DNA from: Caenorhabditis elegans
Lineage: Eukaryota > Nematoda > Chromadorea > Rhabditida > Rhabditidae
Length of the DNA stretch: 64,000 bases
Assembly (NCBI RefSeq): GCF_000002985.6
Contig: NC_003280.10
Coordinates: 9,606,501-9,670,500 of the forward strand
Direction of reading: 5' to 3'
A program made the translations under genes and the position numbers. Positions 1-10,639 of this stretch are shown piece after piece. The stretch's first letter is position 1. Every line of letters starts with the position of its first letter. The notes beneath the pieces are model-generated. The model did not search any database, was not told the origin of the DNA, and was given only the letters and a program-made list of their open reading frames with translations.

Positions 1-1231
1 TAAAAAGCGACGAAACAAGAATTCTAGACGATAACAGAAAAAAAAACTGGAAAGAACTACTACCACGAGAATTCTCCACGAGTGTTATCTATTTTCAGAA
101 CATTTCGAAATGCAGTCTGCCAATCCCGCCTCCCGATTCAAAATTCTGTCACGTGTGTTTACAGAACGATTATTTACGGAAAAAGCGAGTAAAAACAAGG
201 TTAGGTGTACTAATCCTCCTGAAAAAACCCACCAAAAAACTGAAAGTTGCAAAATGTATTCTAATTCTCGCAGTCTCTCTAGCTATTTTCAGTGGTTACG
301 TGCAATTTTGCAATCTTTTTTTCGTTTGTTGTTGGGTTCCACTGTTCTTTTATTCTCTCGTTTTCTTCAGTTTTCAGCTTTTTTTGTGTTGTTTCTTTTT
401 TTCAAAATGTGTGCTGACCACGTGACGTTGTTGGACATGAGGATTCTATAGACAAAGAACAAAAACAGTACGCACGAATGTAGGCGCACGATGAGTGTAG
501 GCCGCCTTTCATTTTGCGCCTGACAATGCAAAAAGTAAGATTGAGCTCATTTTTAATTTAAATTCTTTCAGCATATCTTTTTTAAAATTGGGAAAATTAT
601 GGAATACCTCATAATTGGAGGGACTTTTAACTGATACAAATATGTGGCTCTTTAATTAATTTGAATGTTTTTTATTTTATTTTAGTACTGAGTAATCTCC
701 TCAAATTATACTCGAAAACTTGATGAAATTTCAAATTGCTCTCATAAAACATTCTGTAACAAAACATGAAAATCAGAATGGTCAGTTCTGCACCAGCTCC
801 ACTCGATCAGTTATCTGTTTTTGATAAGCGGGTCAAGTTTTTGTGGCATCAAAGAAGCATCACAGATTATTGTTAAGACAACAGGAGAGAACTAGGCAAA
901 GAAGAAAAAGTTAAAGGGTTTCAAGAAAACAAATAATTACTGAAAAATTTTTTGATTTGATTTGCCGAAAGTATTTGCAGCGGTAGTGTGTGTTGAATAC
1001 TGTGTATTTTTGTACAGTTTAGAACAAGTTTTGGATTTTATAAGCATTTATTGATTTTGATGAAAATAATAATGTAAAAAATATTGGCACACTACAATTA
1101 AATTTAGAACTCGGTTTTTTTCAATTACCAAAACCGTAACTTATTAGATCACTAGGCTGAAAAACAAAACAAATTAAGTTTACAGAGATCAATAAAACAA
1201 AATGAATTTTAAAAAATAAATAAAGAAATTC
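1..1231. other. No supported gene; left-edge non-coding stretch
   Basis: The stretch is AT-rich. A 113-codon open frame starts at 110 and ends in a Phe/Leu-rich run, but it has low-complexity composition, no recognisable domain and no clear splice partners inside the window. It could be part of a gene lying to the left, so it is not called. An E-box-like CACGTG occurs near 420. The part from about 1000 to 1231 is probably the 3' flank of the poly(A) polymerase gene on the minus strand. Confidence 0.4.
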
Positions 1232-2896
1232 TTAAGCATGAGAAGTATTCTTCTTCAGAGTTGAGAGCAAGGAATCCACAGTTGACTTTTCCAAAACATC
1301 CAGCTTATGCTTCTTTTGAACAGTTGGAGCTTCATCGAGAATATGTCGCTTCAGGTTTCTGGAATCTTTGGTCACTGGAACAGAAACTTCCGTCTTCTTC
1401 ATGATTCTTTGACAACTGAGATCCTTCTTGGAGATGATATTGATTAAATTTGACCTCTTCTCGTATGTGAAATCCGTCTCCACTTGACAACCTGCTGCAA
1501 TCTCCTTCACAGACATTGATTGACGATCGATATTCATTTTGAACTGCTGGATATCACTAGTCAAATCAACGTTCTTCACATTTGCAACAAACTCCAATCC
1601 GATGAACCAAATCGACTTCTTCGGATCCTTCACATCCTTGAACTTTCTTGGATTGATTTGAGCCACTTGAATCACCTGGTTTTTCTCCAAAATTTGCACA
1701 AGTTGCCGGATTCTTGACTCGAAGAATCCACCGAATGCCAGCTCCTCCTTCACAGATTCAGCCTTCAATTTCAGTGCAATAAAATGATGATATTTACTGA
1801 AAAAGTTGATTTCTTCAAGCAAATCACGCCACTCCAATGTTCCTTCGTGGATCTTGTCGCAGATAATCAAAGCTTTCTTCATCTCATCTTGAATCACTTT
1901 CATACTTGATCTTGAGACATTGTGTGTGGAGTTTTGCTGTGGAAATGCAGGAGTAATAATTGGCATCAAATGGTATCGATCAGCATGGTTTCTTCTTGGA
2001 TCCCAGACAAGTTGGTTGAGCTGTGCCAAATCCGTACGATCACAGTTAATGTAGTCGAGGAGCACCGGTGCTGGCCAATTCCATGTTGAGAAAATGAAGA
2101 ATACCTTTTGAATCAGTCTTGATGGAGCAGCATTTGGATACAATTGGCATATTCTTGCGACAAGAATTGCCCAAGTAATTCCTCCAAAGAATCCCATTGA
2201 ATTCGAGTAGATCCCATGGTTTTTTGCCCACAGCTTGATTGCTCGAAGTGTGATACAAAAGTTCTTCTGGTGTGGAACAAGCTTCAGGAGTTGCTCGGCT
2301 ACTCTGCATCCATTGAGACTTCGAACACTTTCCTCGTCGAGATTCTTCAAAAGTGAATCATCGAGAATATTTAGATCCTCTGGAACAGATTTCAATGCGA
2401 GTCTTGCAAACAGGATATCGATGTCCACTCCAGAGTACTTCAGTGTCATGATTGGGACAAATGCCTTTTCGACTGCACATAACTCTGTGACTTCTGGATT
2501 CTTCGCAAGAATATCCTTGAATGAATTGAAGAAATCGGATCGGGTGATATGCCTCGGTGCAACTACAATACTGTCGATATCCGCTCCACTGCTGTGTACT
2601 CCAAGTCGATAAGATCCAAATGGAATTAGCTTTCCACCAGCATTGAACATTTGATCCTTTGGAATCCTTGAAATGGTAGTCTTCTGGACCCAATCCTTCA
2701 CCAATCCATCAAGATTTTTTAAAACTTTGATTCTTAGAAGAGTTTCTTGTTTTGACTCGAAACTTTTGAATTCCTCGAGAGAAGATTGCAGAGAGCTCGT
2801 CAACGCAACGTCATTGGCCTTTGGGAAAGCTGTGGAGATCGGTTGAGAAACTCCGAAGATTGGCGTGGAAGAGGTTGCATTATTCACAGATTGCAT
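1232..2896 (-). CDS. Poly(A) polymerase, intronless gene
   Basis: This encodes a 554-residue nuclear poly(A) polymerase that would add adenosines to cleaved pre-mRNA 3' ends from ATP. The nucleotidyltransferase signature is clear: FGS at residues 93-95, then GADIDS with metal-binding aspartates D106 and D108, and the third aspartate D160 in GVDID. The central PAP domain (GCRVAEQLLKLVP; KLWAKNHGIYSN) and an RNA-binding-like domain follow. The C-terminus is short, with a bipartite basic stretch (RNLKRH...KKHK) that could be a nuclear signal, and it lacks the long Ser/Thr-rich tail of vertebrate PAPs. The whole protein lies in one exon, which is unusual for this genome and suggests a retroposed copy. 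The catalytic triad is intact, so it looks functional. I am sure of the family but not of which worm pap symbol applies. Confidence 0.93.
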   Translation of the reverse strand: MQSVNNATSSTPIFGVSQPISTAFPKANDVALTSSLQSSLEEFKSFESKQETLLRIKVLKNLDGLVKDWVQKTTISRIPKDQMFNAGGKLIPFGSYRLGVHSSGADIDSIVVAPRHITRSDFFNSFKDILAKNPEVTELCAVEKAFVPIMTLKYSGVDIDILFARLALKSVPEDLNILDDSLLKNLDEESVRSLNGCRVAEQLLKLVPHQKNFCITLRAIKLWAKNHGIYSNSMGFFGGITWAILVARICQLYPNAAPSRLIQKVFFIFSTWNWPAPVLLDYINCDRTDLAQLNQLVWDPRRNHADRYHLMPIITPAFPQQNSTHNVSRSSMKVIQDEMKKALIICDKIHEGTLEWRDLLEEINFFSKYHHFIALKLKAESVKEELAFGGFFESRIRQLVQILEKNQVIQVAQINPRKFKDVKDPKKSIWFIGLEFVANVKNVDLTSDIQQFKMNIDRQSMSVKEIAAGCQVETDFTYEKRSNLINIISKKDLSCQRIMKKTEVSVPVTKDSRNLKRHILDEAPTVQKKHKLDVLEKSTVDSLLSTLKKNTSHA

Positions 2897-2939
2897 TTTA
2901 CAAGAGTTGGAGATAGATCGTTAGTGAGAGTATCTAAAA

Positions 2940-4220
2940 ATATAAAAGGTTAGTAAGGAAGAGGGCATTAAATGATTTTCAAGAGTAATAAACGAGCCGG
3001 TAATTAATGGAAAATTATGACCAAAACGAAGCTTAAAGTTATAATGATTAAATGTTGAGGATTAATTATCGAAATTGGGCTTTTTTTCAGTGCACTCAAA
3101 ACAGTCCAGCATAATTCATTATAATAATTAAAAATTTTAAAAAAAGTTGCCATTTTTCAATTTGAAAAACAGTTGTCACTTTATAATTGTAATTTAAAAA
3201 GGTTCAACCAATTTTTGAAGTTTTACTTTTTTTTTGGACCATAGTGACTTTAAACAATTTTCTAATAGGCGATAATTCGATTTTAATAGACTTTGACAAC
3301 GAAACTCTAGAAAAAATAACAACTAAAAAAAACAAATAATCTGTATAACCAGACGACCATCCGGTAAAAGGCTAGGAGGCACAAATGACACAGAGAGCAC
3401 ATCTCATCTATATAGATCTTCAGTCTTGTGTTTGTAACGCAGCGTTTTTGATGTCAATCGATTATTATATTTTCTCATGGCAAAAAAGTGTGAGCTCTAT
3501 ATTATTGGCCTGTATCCGGATGGATATCCAACAACTCGTTTTTTAAAAAATTATTTGACAGGTATCAGAATTTGGAACAGTAAAAGAAAACTGAGTTTTG
3601 AAAAAAAAACGTTCGAATTATGTTGAGTGAGGAAATTATCATAACATATACCAGCACAAATGAGTTTCTAACTAAAGTGAAAGCTATTTTTAAATTTCAT
3701 AGGTAAAAATAGTGACAAAAAATACTTGATTCAAATAAGTAACAAGAAATGTATAAAAGGGTAAGTTAGATAGTCGAATTACAAAAGGATTTTTTGGAAC
3801 AAAAACTGTGTTTTGAAAATCGACACTGAAAATTAAAACCTCTCGGAATAAAAAAGACCTAAACTAATCCATTCGGAAAGGGTATGCTAAAGGTTTTAAA
3901 TTTTATTAACATAATTTTAGAAACGCAACACGTTAACCAACAATATTTAATTTCAAAACTATAGAAAAACTAACAACAAATTGTTTAAAAAATAGTGACA
4001 GAGCAGCAAAAGAAATCCGACAATCCGGTAGAAGGCTAGGAGACACAAATGACATGGATGGCACACAACTCATCACATCTTCAGTCTACGAACGCAGCGT
4101 TTTTGTTATCAATCGATTATTTTCTGATGGCAAAAAAGTGAACTTTATATATATATTTTTTTGTTTTCAAATACATTGATTTTCGATACTTTATTTAGAA
4201 GAGAAAATGACAAAAAGAAA
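2940..4220. other. Intergenic region with a local direct duplication
   Basis: There is no supportable coding exon. The notable content is two related segments of about 190 bp, described as a separate repeat feature. The remainder is AT-rich sequence upstream of the poly(A) polymerase gene and downstream of the lysine-rich membrane protein gene. Confidence 0.5.
3298..4143. repeat. Two direct copies of a ~190 bp non-coding segment
   Basis: Copy 1 (about 3298-3495) and copy 2 (about 3955-4143) share, in order, ATCCGGTA.AAGGCTAGGAG, CACAAATGACA, ATCTTCAGTCT, AACGCAGCGTTTTTG, ATCAATCGATTAT and ATGGCAAAAAAGTG. Spacing between blocks differs by only a few bases. The copies are about 460 bp apart in the same orientation and neither has an open frame. 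The palindromic ATCGAT in each would suit a CUT/Onecut homeodomain site, but a small RNA gene is also possible. Function is unknown. Confidence 0.7.
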
Positions 4221-4931
4221 TCAATAAGCTTTTTCAGACTTCTCCATTTTTTCCACACTTCCCTCCTTTGAATTCTTATTCCTCATCTTCTTTTGCCGTC
4301 TTGATTCTTTCTTCTTGGCTTCAGCTTCATCTTTATGAGACTCCAAGTCTGTCTTCGGATTTTCCTCTTCTTGCTCTTTCTTCGCAATTTTCAGATTCTT
4401 TACAAGAGGTTCGTTGTTATCAGCCTTGACTTCCTTTTTCACATCTTTCTCCACTTTTTCGTCCGGTTCCTTGTCCTAAGAATCGAAATTTAAAAAAAAA
4501 CAATTTTCCAAACTCTTACCTCCTCCTTTTTCTTCGATTTCAATTTCTTCTCACTCAAAACCTTTATCGGCGACTTTTTCTTTTCAGGCGAAACTGGCTT
4601 CTTACATTCTTCCACAGATTTCTCAGCAGACGGTAGTTTTTGATTCTTCGAGTGGGATTCATCAATCGACATTTGTGATGGTGCTGCAGGTTTCGGTTGT
4701 GTGTTCTGGACATTTTGAACCTGAATTGCCACAAATATTCAAGCTACAAAATTTCATTTTCAATGTTAAACTAACTTTTGAAGTCTCTGAAAACGATGCT
4801 GGTGGTGGCTTCGGATCCTTTTTATTTTTGGCACAGAGCATCACGGAAATCGATGTGAACAGTAGGATTACTGTAGCGGAAAGTGTTCGCCATAAGCATT
4901 CGCTTAATAATTCGATTTCTAATCGAACCAT
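4221..4931 (-). CDS. Small lysine-rich protein with one N-terminal membrane segment
   Basis: Predicted exons are 4776-4931, 4520-4720 and 4221-4475, all joined in phase with TTTCAG-like acceptors, giving 203 residues. Residues about 16-33 (TLSATVILLFTSISVML) form one hydrophobic segment, probably a signal anchor. The rest is strongly charged and low in complexity, with many KK, KE and EE pairs (KKKSPIKVLSEKK; KKESRRQKKMRNKN) and Pro/Ser-rich linkers with SP motifs. I do not recognise a family. A type II-like topology with a basic cytosolic or nuclear-facing tail is an inference. The gene is divergent from the PDZ-like gene, with 272 bp between the start codons, so they may share a promoter. 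Confidence 0.7.
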
Positions 4932-5203
4932 TCGATCGAAAATTATAAAATGTTATATGGAAATGATTCATTTTTGTGTTGAAGTTACTTATTGATAATT
5001 GATAAAGATCTGTTAATTTTTTAAAAATTTTTCGTAGAGCTCACGGTTTGAATTTTAAATATATTATTTCAAGAAATAATTCAAAAAATATCTGAACGTG
5101 AACTTTTCTTTATTTTATTTTCAACAATTCATCAACGCCGCCTGTGCCGCCCGTATTCTATTTATTTCTATTTATTCTCCCTGAAAAGTCACCATTTTCG
5201 AAC

Positions 5204-6903
5204 ATGTCAGGAGTTGCAAAAAGGAAAATAAGAATCAAAAAACTCACTGAAGAAATCGCAAAGTTCGTTACCAAAAACATCACCGTCTAACAAGAAGCAG
5301 GCGTCAGCTAAGAAAGTTTCGGTAAGTTGAAAACATTTAAATGATTTTGAAAGTTTACCCATATCTCTTTAAATGCAGCTGAAAAGAAAGAATAGCGTTT
5401 TCATCGATCCAAGAATTCAAGAAGTTGCTGGTCCTTGTGAACCAAGTGATAATGGCAATAATGAAGAAGAAGATAAGATTATCAGTATCCGTGCAACTGC
5501 ATCCAGTGCCAGCATTACCAAAGAGTCTGTACCAGAAGCCCCACCAACTCACTTTATTCCTGTCGTAGTGACGGTTGAGCCAGATGCCTGGGAGAAGTTT
5601 CGAGACATTATTCAAGTCAACAGGAACATAGTTATCGTGAAAGTTGGGAGGTGGTTGATGTCTAGTTTCATGCCAGGAGATCAGATATCACTTGTTAATG
5701 GAACTGCCATTTGGAATTCTGATGATCTTGAAAACCAAGTTCGCGGTCCGAAGAAGGAAACAAAAACTGAAGTTACAGTAATCCGTGTGTGGAATTTGAA
5801 ATGCCTTACTGACATTCAGTTGGATAAGCTTCTTGTTCCACCAGAAGAGCAACTTCATTACTTTTCTGTAAAAGTTTACTCATCAAAAGGAACTATTGGA
5901 TTGAAGTTGTGTTTGGACAAGAAACGAGTGCTCGTGGAACTTGTAAGCATTTCAATATATACCTTTTCGATTTAATTTTTAATTTTCTAGATTCGTGCCA
6001 AGACCCCAGTCAATTCAGCTCTACTCGTTGGAGATCAAATCTTGGGGATAAATGACGAGCTTCTGACTGCAAAAAGCAAGAGAGCTTTGAGAAAGCAAGT
6101 AGCAGAAGTAATGAAGAAGAGCATCAAGAAACAAGGATTCGCAGAGTATTTTCTAGATTTTTTTTGAAAATCGGAAATCTGAATAATTTTAGAATCATTG
6201 CTTGCCGTCAAGTCATCGCTCGAAGCTCCCCAGCACCAAGTTTGGAGGCGGAACTGTCCGAGAAGTTTGCGAACTATGCAGTTGGAGTAGAGAAAGGAAC
6301 AAGAATTGAGAAGAAAGGTTTTTGAAAATGGTTTTCTTCTGAGAACTTTATAATTTCAGACTCCAGTGAAACAAACAGTCTTCCATTGCATTCCGATGCT
6401 TTGGAGATTGCATTGCGGGAGTTGGCATGCTTGAAGCAATGGATTGTAGAAAGTTCCACTGAAGTTGTAAGCTTAAATAGTGAATACGTTTTCTAAAAAT
6501 ACAATTATTATTTCCAGCCACCGTGCGACAAGGGGCCTACTCTCATGATCGATCCACCAACTGCGCCTGGCTCTGCCGAAGGATGCCCACCTCCATTAGT
6601 GAAGGCCAAATCCACAACAAATGCAATCGAGCGATCGGTTTACTTCCCGTTAAGCACAACTGCTGCTGTTGCGATTCTTGTAAGCACTCCAAAGAAGCGA
6701 AGCATTTTTAGACAACAGGACAGGAATTCGGCTATCAATTTTGCGGTAGGTTAAGTTTTTCAAAAATTGTGAATAAAAATATTAATTTACAGGAGCAGCC
6801 CGACCACGAAAAGATCACATCGGATATTCCTGAAGAGGATGACCTGAAGAAATGCGAGCCTATGTCTGGAATTGCTGCATACATTAAGAAAAAGTTCAAT
6901 TAG
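5204..6903 (+). CDS. PDZ-like domain protein
   Basis: The well-supported exons are 5379-5942, 5991-6145, 6193-6317, 6360-6466, 6518-6745 and 6793-6903. The upstream part 5253-5321 continues the same frame but has no start codon. An ATG exon 5204-5212 joined by a 40-nt intron (5213-5252) would supply it in phase, but its acceptor (CACTGAAG) is weak; alternatively translation starts at the ATG at 5373. The protein has a Ser/Lys-rich start, then two PDZ-like folds: MPGDQISLVNGTAIWNSDDL in the first half, and IGLKLCLDKKRVLV followed by NSALLVGDQILGINDELLT later. This matches the two-PDZ scaffold layout common in nematode-specific families. The C-terminal third (PPTAPGSAEGCPPP onward) is unstructured. 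The gene is convergent with hlh-6, with 110 bp between stop codons. Confidence 0.8.
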
Positions 6904-7013
6904 GCAGAGATATGTGTGAATAAATCGTTTTTACATGTTTCTGTGTTTTCTAGAACTTGACAGTTATTATCCACTATTTATTAATTTATTTCGTATTCCA
7001 AATAACAATCCGC

Positions 7014-8312
7014 TCACATAGCATTATTACTCGAATTAAAATTAAACGTAGAAATATCGATTAAAATATTTCCTTCGGACTCCTCTTGGAATCCATTGAA
7101 GCACTTGCAGTTATACTGATGAAGCTCGCTCCTCAATAAGTTATCCAAATGTTTGATATAACGGATTGCAAGCCGGAGAGTGTCAACTTTTGAGATTCGC
7201 TTTTCACTGGAAAATATTATTGTCAACTGTATCTATAGGAAGATAATTATTGATTAAATGTTTTGATAGGTACGTGTCACTAGCCAAATTTTGGTAGCAA
7301 AATCTTGGAAATACTTGGCATTATAATAGTAGCCTTTTGCATGAGTTGCTGCCAGATAGCTGTCACGGGGATTCCCGAGTTTCCTTCGGGATTTAATAGC
7401 ATTTCAAGGTAAATTTGAGGTAAACTTTACTCTAAATGAATTTTCTCATCTACAACTTCCCTACAATTTCCAGAAGCATTTTTTTAATTTTTTAGAAAAT
7501 CATTGAAACTTACTCAAAATGAACTGGAAGATGTTTTCTCAGTCTCTCATAACCATCATTCACATTTCTCACTCGACATCGCTCACGTTCGTTTCGTTTC
7601 CAAACTGATGAGCTGAAAATTAAAATTTTCAAACTTTAATAAAAGCATGATCTTACCTATATGGTCCGTATTGATCTTCAAGTTCAACAGGCAGGGGTAC
7701 TGTAGCTTCAGGTGCAAATGGGTTCACATATTTCTTAAAGGCGTTTGAGCTAGTGTCCAATGACGCTTTAGAAGAAGGTTTTGGCTGACTTTGAGTGGGA
7801 AGTTGAGGTTGAACTTGGCTTTGAATTTGAATTTGTGGTTGATTGTGAATAGGTATTTGAGATATTTGTGGTTGAAGTTGAGATTGAATTTGAGTCGGGA
7901 TTGGTGCAAGTTGGAGTGGGGTGGAAGTTGGAATGTGGAATTGCTGATCGATTAGTGGTACTGTAATATATTCAAAAAATGATATAAGTACATACATAAT
8001 ACATTTATTGGAGTTAGTTTCCATTTGGATAATTTTTAGATTTTTAGAGATATAAGCTGTCACCTTTGAATAATCGGGTGCAATATAAAACATTCACTCA
8101 CCCATTAGTTTTTGTACATCGGTTTGAACATTTTCCAGTAGAAGATTTGTATTTGGAATTGAAGTTTGAATATGATTTTGAATATGATGTTGAATCGGAT
8201 TTGGAATCGGGGTTTGAATAGTATTCTGGTTGATAATAGTCGAGTAGACCCCATTCTCAAATGTATAAGTTACAGGGAACATGGTCAAAAAGTTGTTTTG
8301 GGAAATTGACAT
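7014..8312 (-). CDS. hlh-6: bHLH transcription factor HLH-6
   Basis: Exons 8102-8312, 7657-7960, 7514-7612 and 7014-7206 join to 268 residues. The N-terminal two thirds are low-complexity, with Gln/Pro/Ile repeats from tandem IQ, PNP and QPQ units. The bHLH domain lies at about residues 177-230. Its basic helix carries RNERERCRVRNVNDGYERLR, its loop HLPVHFDEKR, and its second helix ISKVDTLRLAIRYIKHLDNLL. This is an Achaete-scute/Twist-group class A-partner bHLH. In C. elegans, hlh-6 is known to be required for pharyngeal gland development. The exon 3/4 junction splits the loop, as in many bHLH genes. Symbol assignment rests on the domain plus the neighbouring dnj-20, from memory. Confidence 0.85.
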
Positions 8313-9502
8313 TTTTTGAACTATTCTAAGCAGGTTATCTATAACTGACTATCCACAGGGACAACCTAAACAGTAAAATGTGGGCGGGGCCTACAGTAAA
8401 TATAAGCTGTGCAAACAATCGGGGAGCCAACCCGAAAAAGGCGATCCATGCATGATATTTATTTGTTAGCCACCGAAATGTGGTTTTGCACAATGAGCAC
8501 ATCATTTGTCGGCTTCCGACATTATTTATTGAGGGCAATTGGGAAACATCGATATTGGAAAAAAAAACCCGCAAAAACAGAATTTCCGAAATGAATTTTG
8601 TATTATATTTACAGTGTCATTTTCTAGGTATATTTCTTGAGTAAATACTGAAGCAGATGTTTGGTATGCGAGCTATATGATAATCAATCATTTTTTGTTT
8701 TGATTGAATATGGTAATTTCCCATAATTAACACCTGCACATCATCAGAATATACGAAAAGATTGCAATTTTTCATCATTGTAGGTGATTTCAGTGGGAAA
8801 AACTAGTTTTCATATAAAATTTCGAAAGGTCCTGGCACGACTAACCCTTTATTACCTCTCCTACCCGAAAATACGGTACCTGGTCTCGGAACGGCACATT
8901 TTTGTTAGATGCGAGTAGATGTGCGCCTTTAAAGAGTAATACAGTTTTCCTCGTGATTTGACAAAATGTATATATTTTTTGTTGTTACATTTGAATTGTA
9001 AAAATATAAATAAATATTTTTTTTTAATTGTAAAAAAACTTAAAAATCGATGAAAGCTTGAAAGCTGCGCTGAAACGAAAGTTTTAAATTACAGTACTCT
9101 TTAAAGGAGCACACCTCTCGCATTCAACAAAAAAATGTGTGTCGAGACCGTGTACCGTATTTTTGGCATAAAACTTCGCGCCTGGCCAATATGTATATTA
9201 TTTCTCAATGCGAATTGTCTTAACTTTAAAAAAATACTTTTCAGAATTTTTTAAGTGTCTGCTTTCTTCAAATTTGTCGATGCTGAGAATCAAAATTTTA
9301 AAATTACTGAATACTTTATAAATAGGAACTTTCGATGAAAATAAAAATAAGATCAGTCAGTTACAGGAACCCATTGATCCTGTTCCTTTTCTGAAAACTT
9401 ATAAAATACTGACACACAACGCTATAATTTATATGGCACATTAAAAACACGATACTAAAAACTTAAAGTAGATCACAGGGCAAAACGAAAAAAAAAAAAA
9501 TT
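8313..9502. other. Intergenic region upstream of hlh-6, containing a MITE
   Basis: There is no supported exon. The first 300 bp (about 8313-8600) is the proximal promoter of hlh-6 and includes a GC-rich patch (GTGGGCGGGGCC near 8381). A palindromic repeat occupies about 8864-9168. The remainder, 9169-9502, is AT-rich 3' flank of the coiled-coil gene. Confidence 0.5.
8864..9168. repeat. MITE-like inverted repeat (GGTACCGTATTTTT family)
   Basis: Two arms of about 100 bp face each other: CGAAAATACGGTACCTGGTC at the left and its imperfect complement ending ...GACCGTGTACCGTATTTTTG at the right. Inside each arm are matching blocks ACATTTTTGTT, ATGCGAG and GCGCCTTTAAAGAGTA. A single arm of the same family recurs at about 32968-33055, in a GPCR intron. 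This is a non-autonomous foldback element; no transposase is present. Confidence 0.8.
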
Positions 9503-10623
9503 TTATTTTTGTGCCTGACGAATTCGATCCCTGAGCCGTGTAAGTTGTTCCAATGAGAAGTCTTTGAACAAATCTTCCAACTGTTCAACTCGAACCCTTT
9601 CCTTTTCTTCCATCATTTTCATTGTCGCGTCGTGAAGCTTTCGTTGCCGATTTCGTTCGGCAATCAGCTCTTTTTGCATTTCTTCGTTTCGTTTTTTTAC
9701 ATTTTCGTACGATTGGAGAGAAGCGGCCTGTAAAGTTCATATTTTGTAGTTGAAAGTTTATCTAATCTCTCCACTTACACATAACTTGCTGATTTTGCTA
9801 AATTTCAAAAATTCATCAGGCAAATTGGAATCCGCATCATCAGCGAGATATTCGTCCTCTCTCAACTCCAAAACACTCTTCACGGCCATTTGTTGGGATT
9901 TCAGAATTGCGACGCTCGAACTACAAATTTGGAAAATAAAAATATAAATTTAAAAGAAAGAACTTACTCAAGCCGGCTCAATTGGCTCTTCAACTGCTCC
10001 ACGGCATTGTCAAGGTGATCGCGTCGAGCATGAAGGGACTGAATATCATACTCCAAAAGTCCACTGGCATTTTTCACTGAAAACGAATGGTTAATATATA
10101 TATATATATATAATATTAATTCTTTCGCCAGTTAAACTTACACCACTCGCCCTCTTTCTGTTGAAGACGAAGCACGTCGGTTAGAATTGTGTTAGCATTG
10201 ACAATACGCCGATATTCTGAATATTTTACTTTTTTAAATAAATATAAATATTGATTTCTGAGGGCAAGAAATTATAAACCTGTGCGGAACTTGGATTTCG
10301 GATCGATTCCAGCACTCCCAACGGGGCATAATCCTTGTGCCTGCAGCTCATCGCGGAAATTTCTGATTCGGTTTTCAATGTCCATTCCGTCAATTTTCCA
10401 CTGAAAATAGATTGATTTTTGATAAATATTAATGAAGAGTATTTTTTAAATTGACTTGATTAATCAATCATGATTAACAATTGCGATGAAAGCATATATA
10501 ATTGGAATTTTTATCTACATATTTAATACCACAAACCTCTTTCGGAAAATTGGGAGACGTTTCGAAGTTTACTGATGATTCGTTTGGAGAATCGAATACT
10601 AATTTTCTTTTTGCTGCCGCCAT
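9503..10623 (-). CDS. Coiled-coil protein of unknown function
   Basis: Six exons (10537-10623, 10280-10400, 10142-10216, 9968-10076, 9779-9920, 9503-9727) give 252 residues. The N-terminus (MAAAKRKLVFDSPNESSVNF) has a basic patch and an SP site that could be phosphorylated by a CDK. From about residue 30 the protein is mainly helical with heptad-like spacing (IENRIRNFRDELQAQG; HLDNAVEQLKSQLSRL). The last 75 residues form a highly charged coiled coil (RNEEMQKELIAERNRQRKL). No catalytic motif is visible. A kinetochore, centrosome or cytoskeletal adaptor role would be typical for this composition, but that is a guess. A TTTCAG directly before AAATGG at 10624-10630 suggests a trans-splice acceptor close to the start. 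Confidence 0.8.
10084..10114. repeat. (TA)n dinucleotide run in an intron
   Basis: An uninterrupted stretch of about ten TA repeats lies in the intron between exons 3 and 4 of the coiled-coil gene, centred at about 10103. It is a simple microsatellite. Confidence 0.8.
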
Positions 10624-10639
10624 TTCTGAAATATTTTTT

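Noticed and set aside
110-451. 113-codon open frame near the left edge
   Set aside because: Low-complexity Phe/Leu-rich end, no family resemblance and overlapping alternative frame; could only be judged with sequence to the left.
2235-2612. 125-codon plus-strand frame
   Set aside because: Antisense shadow of the poly(A) polymerase catalytic domain.
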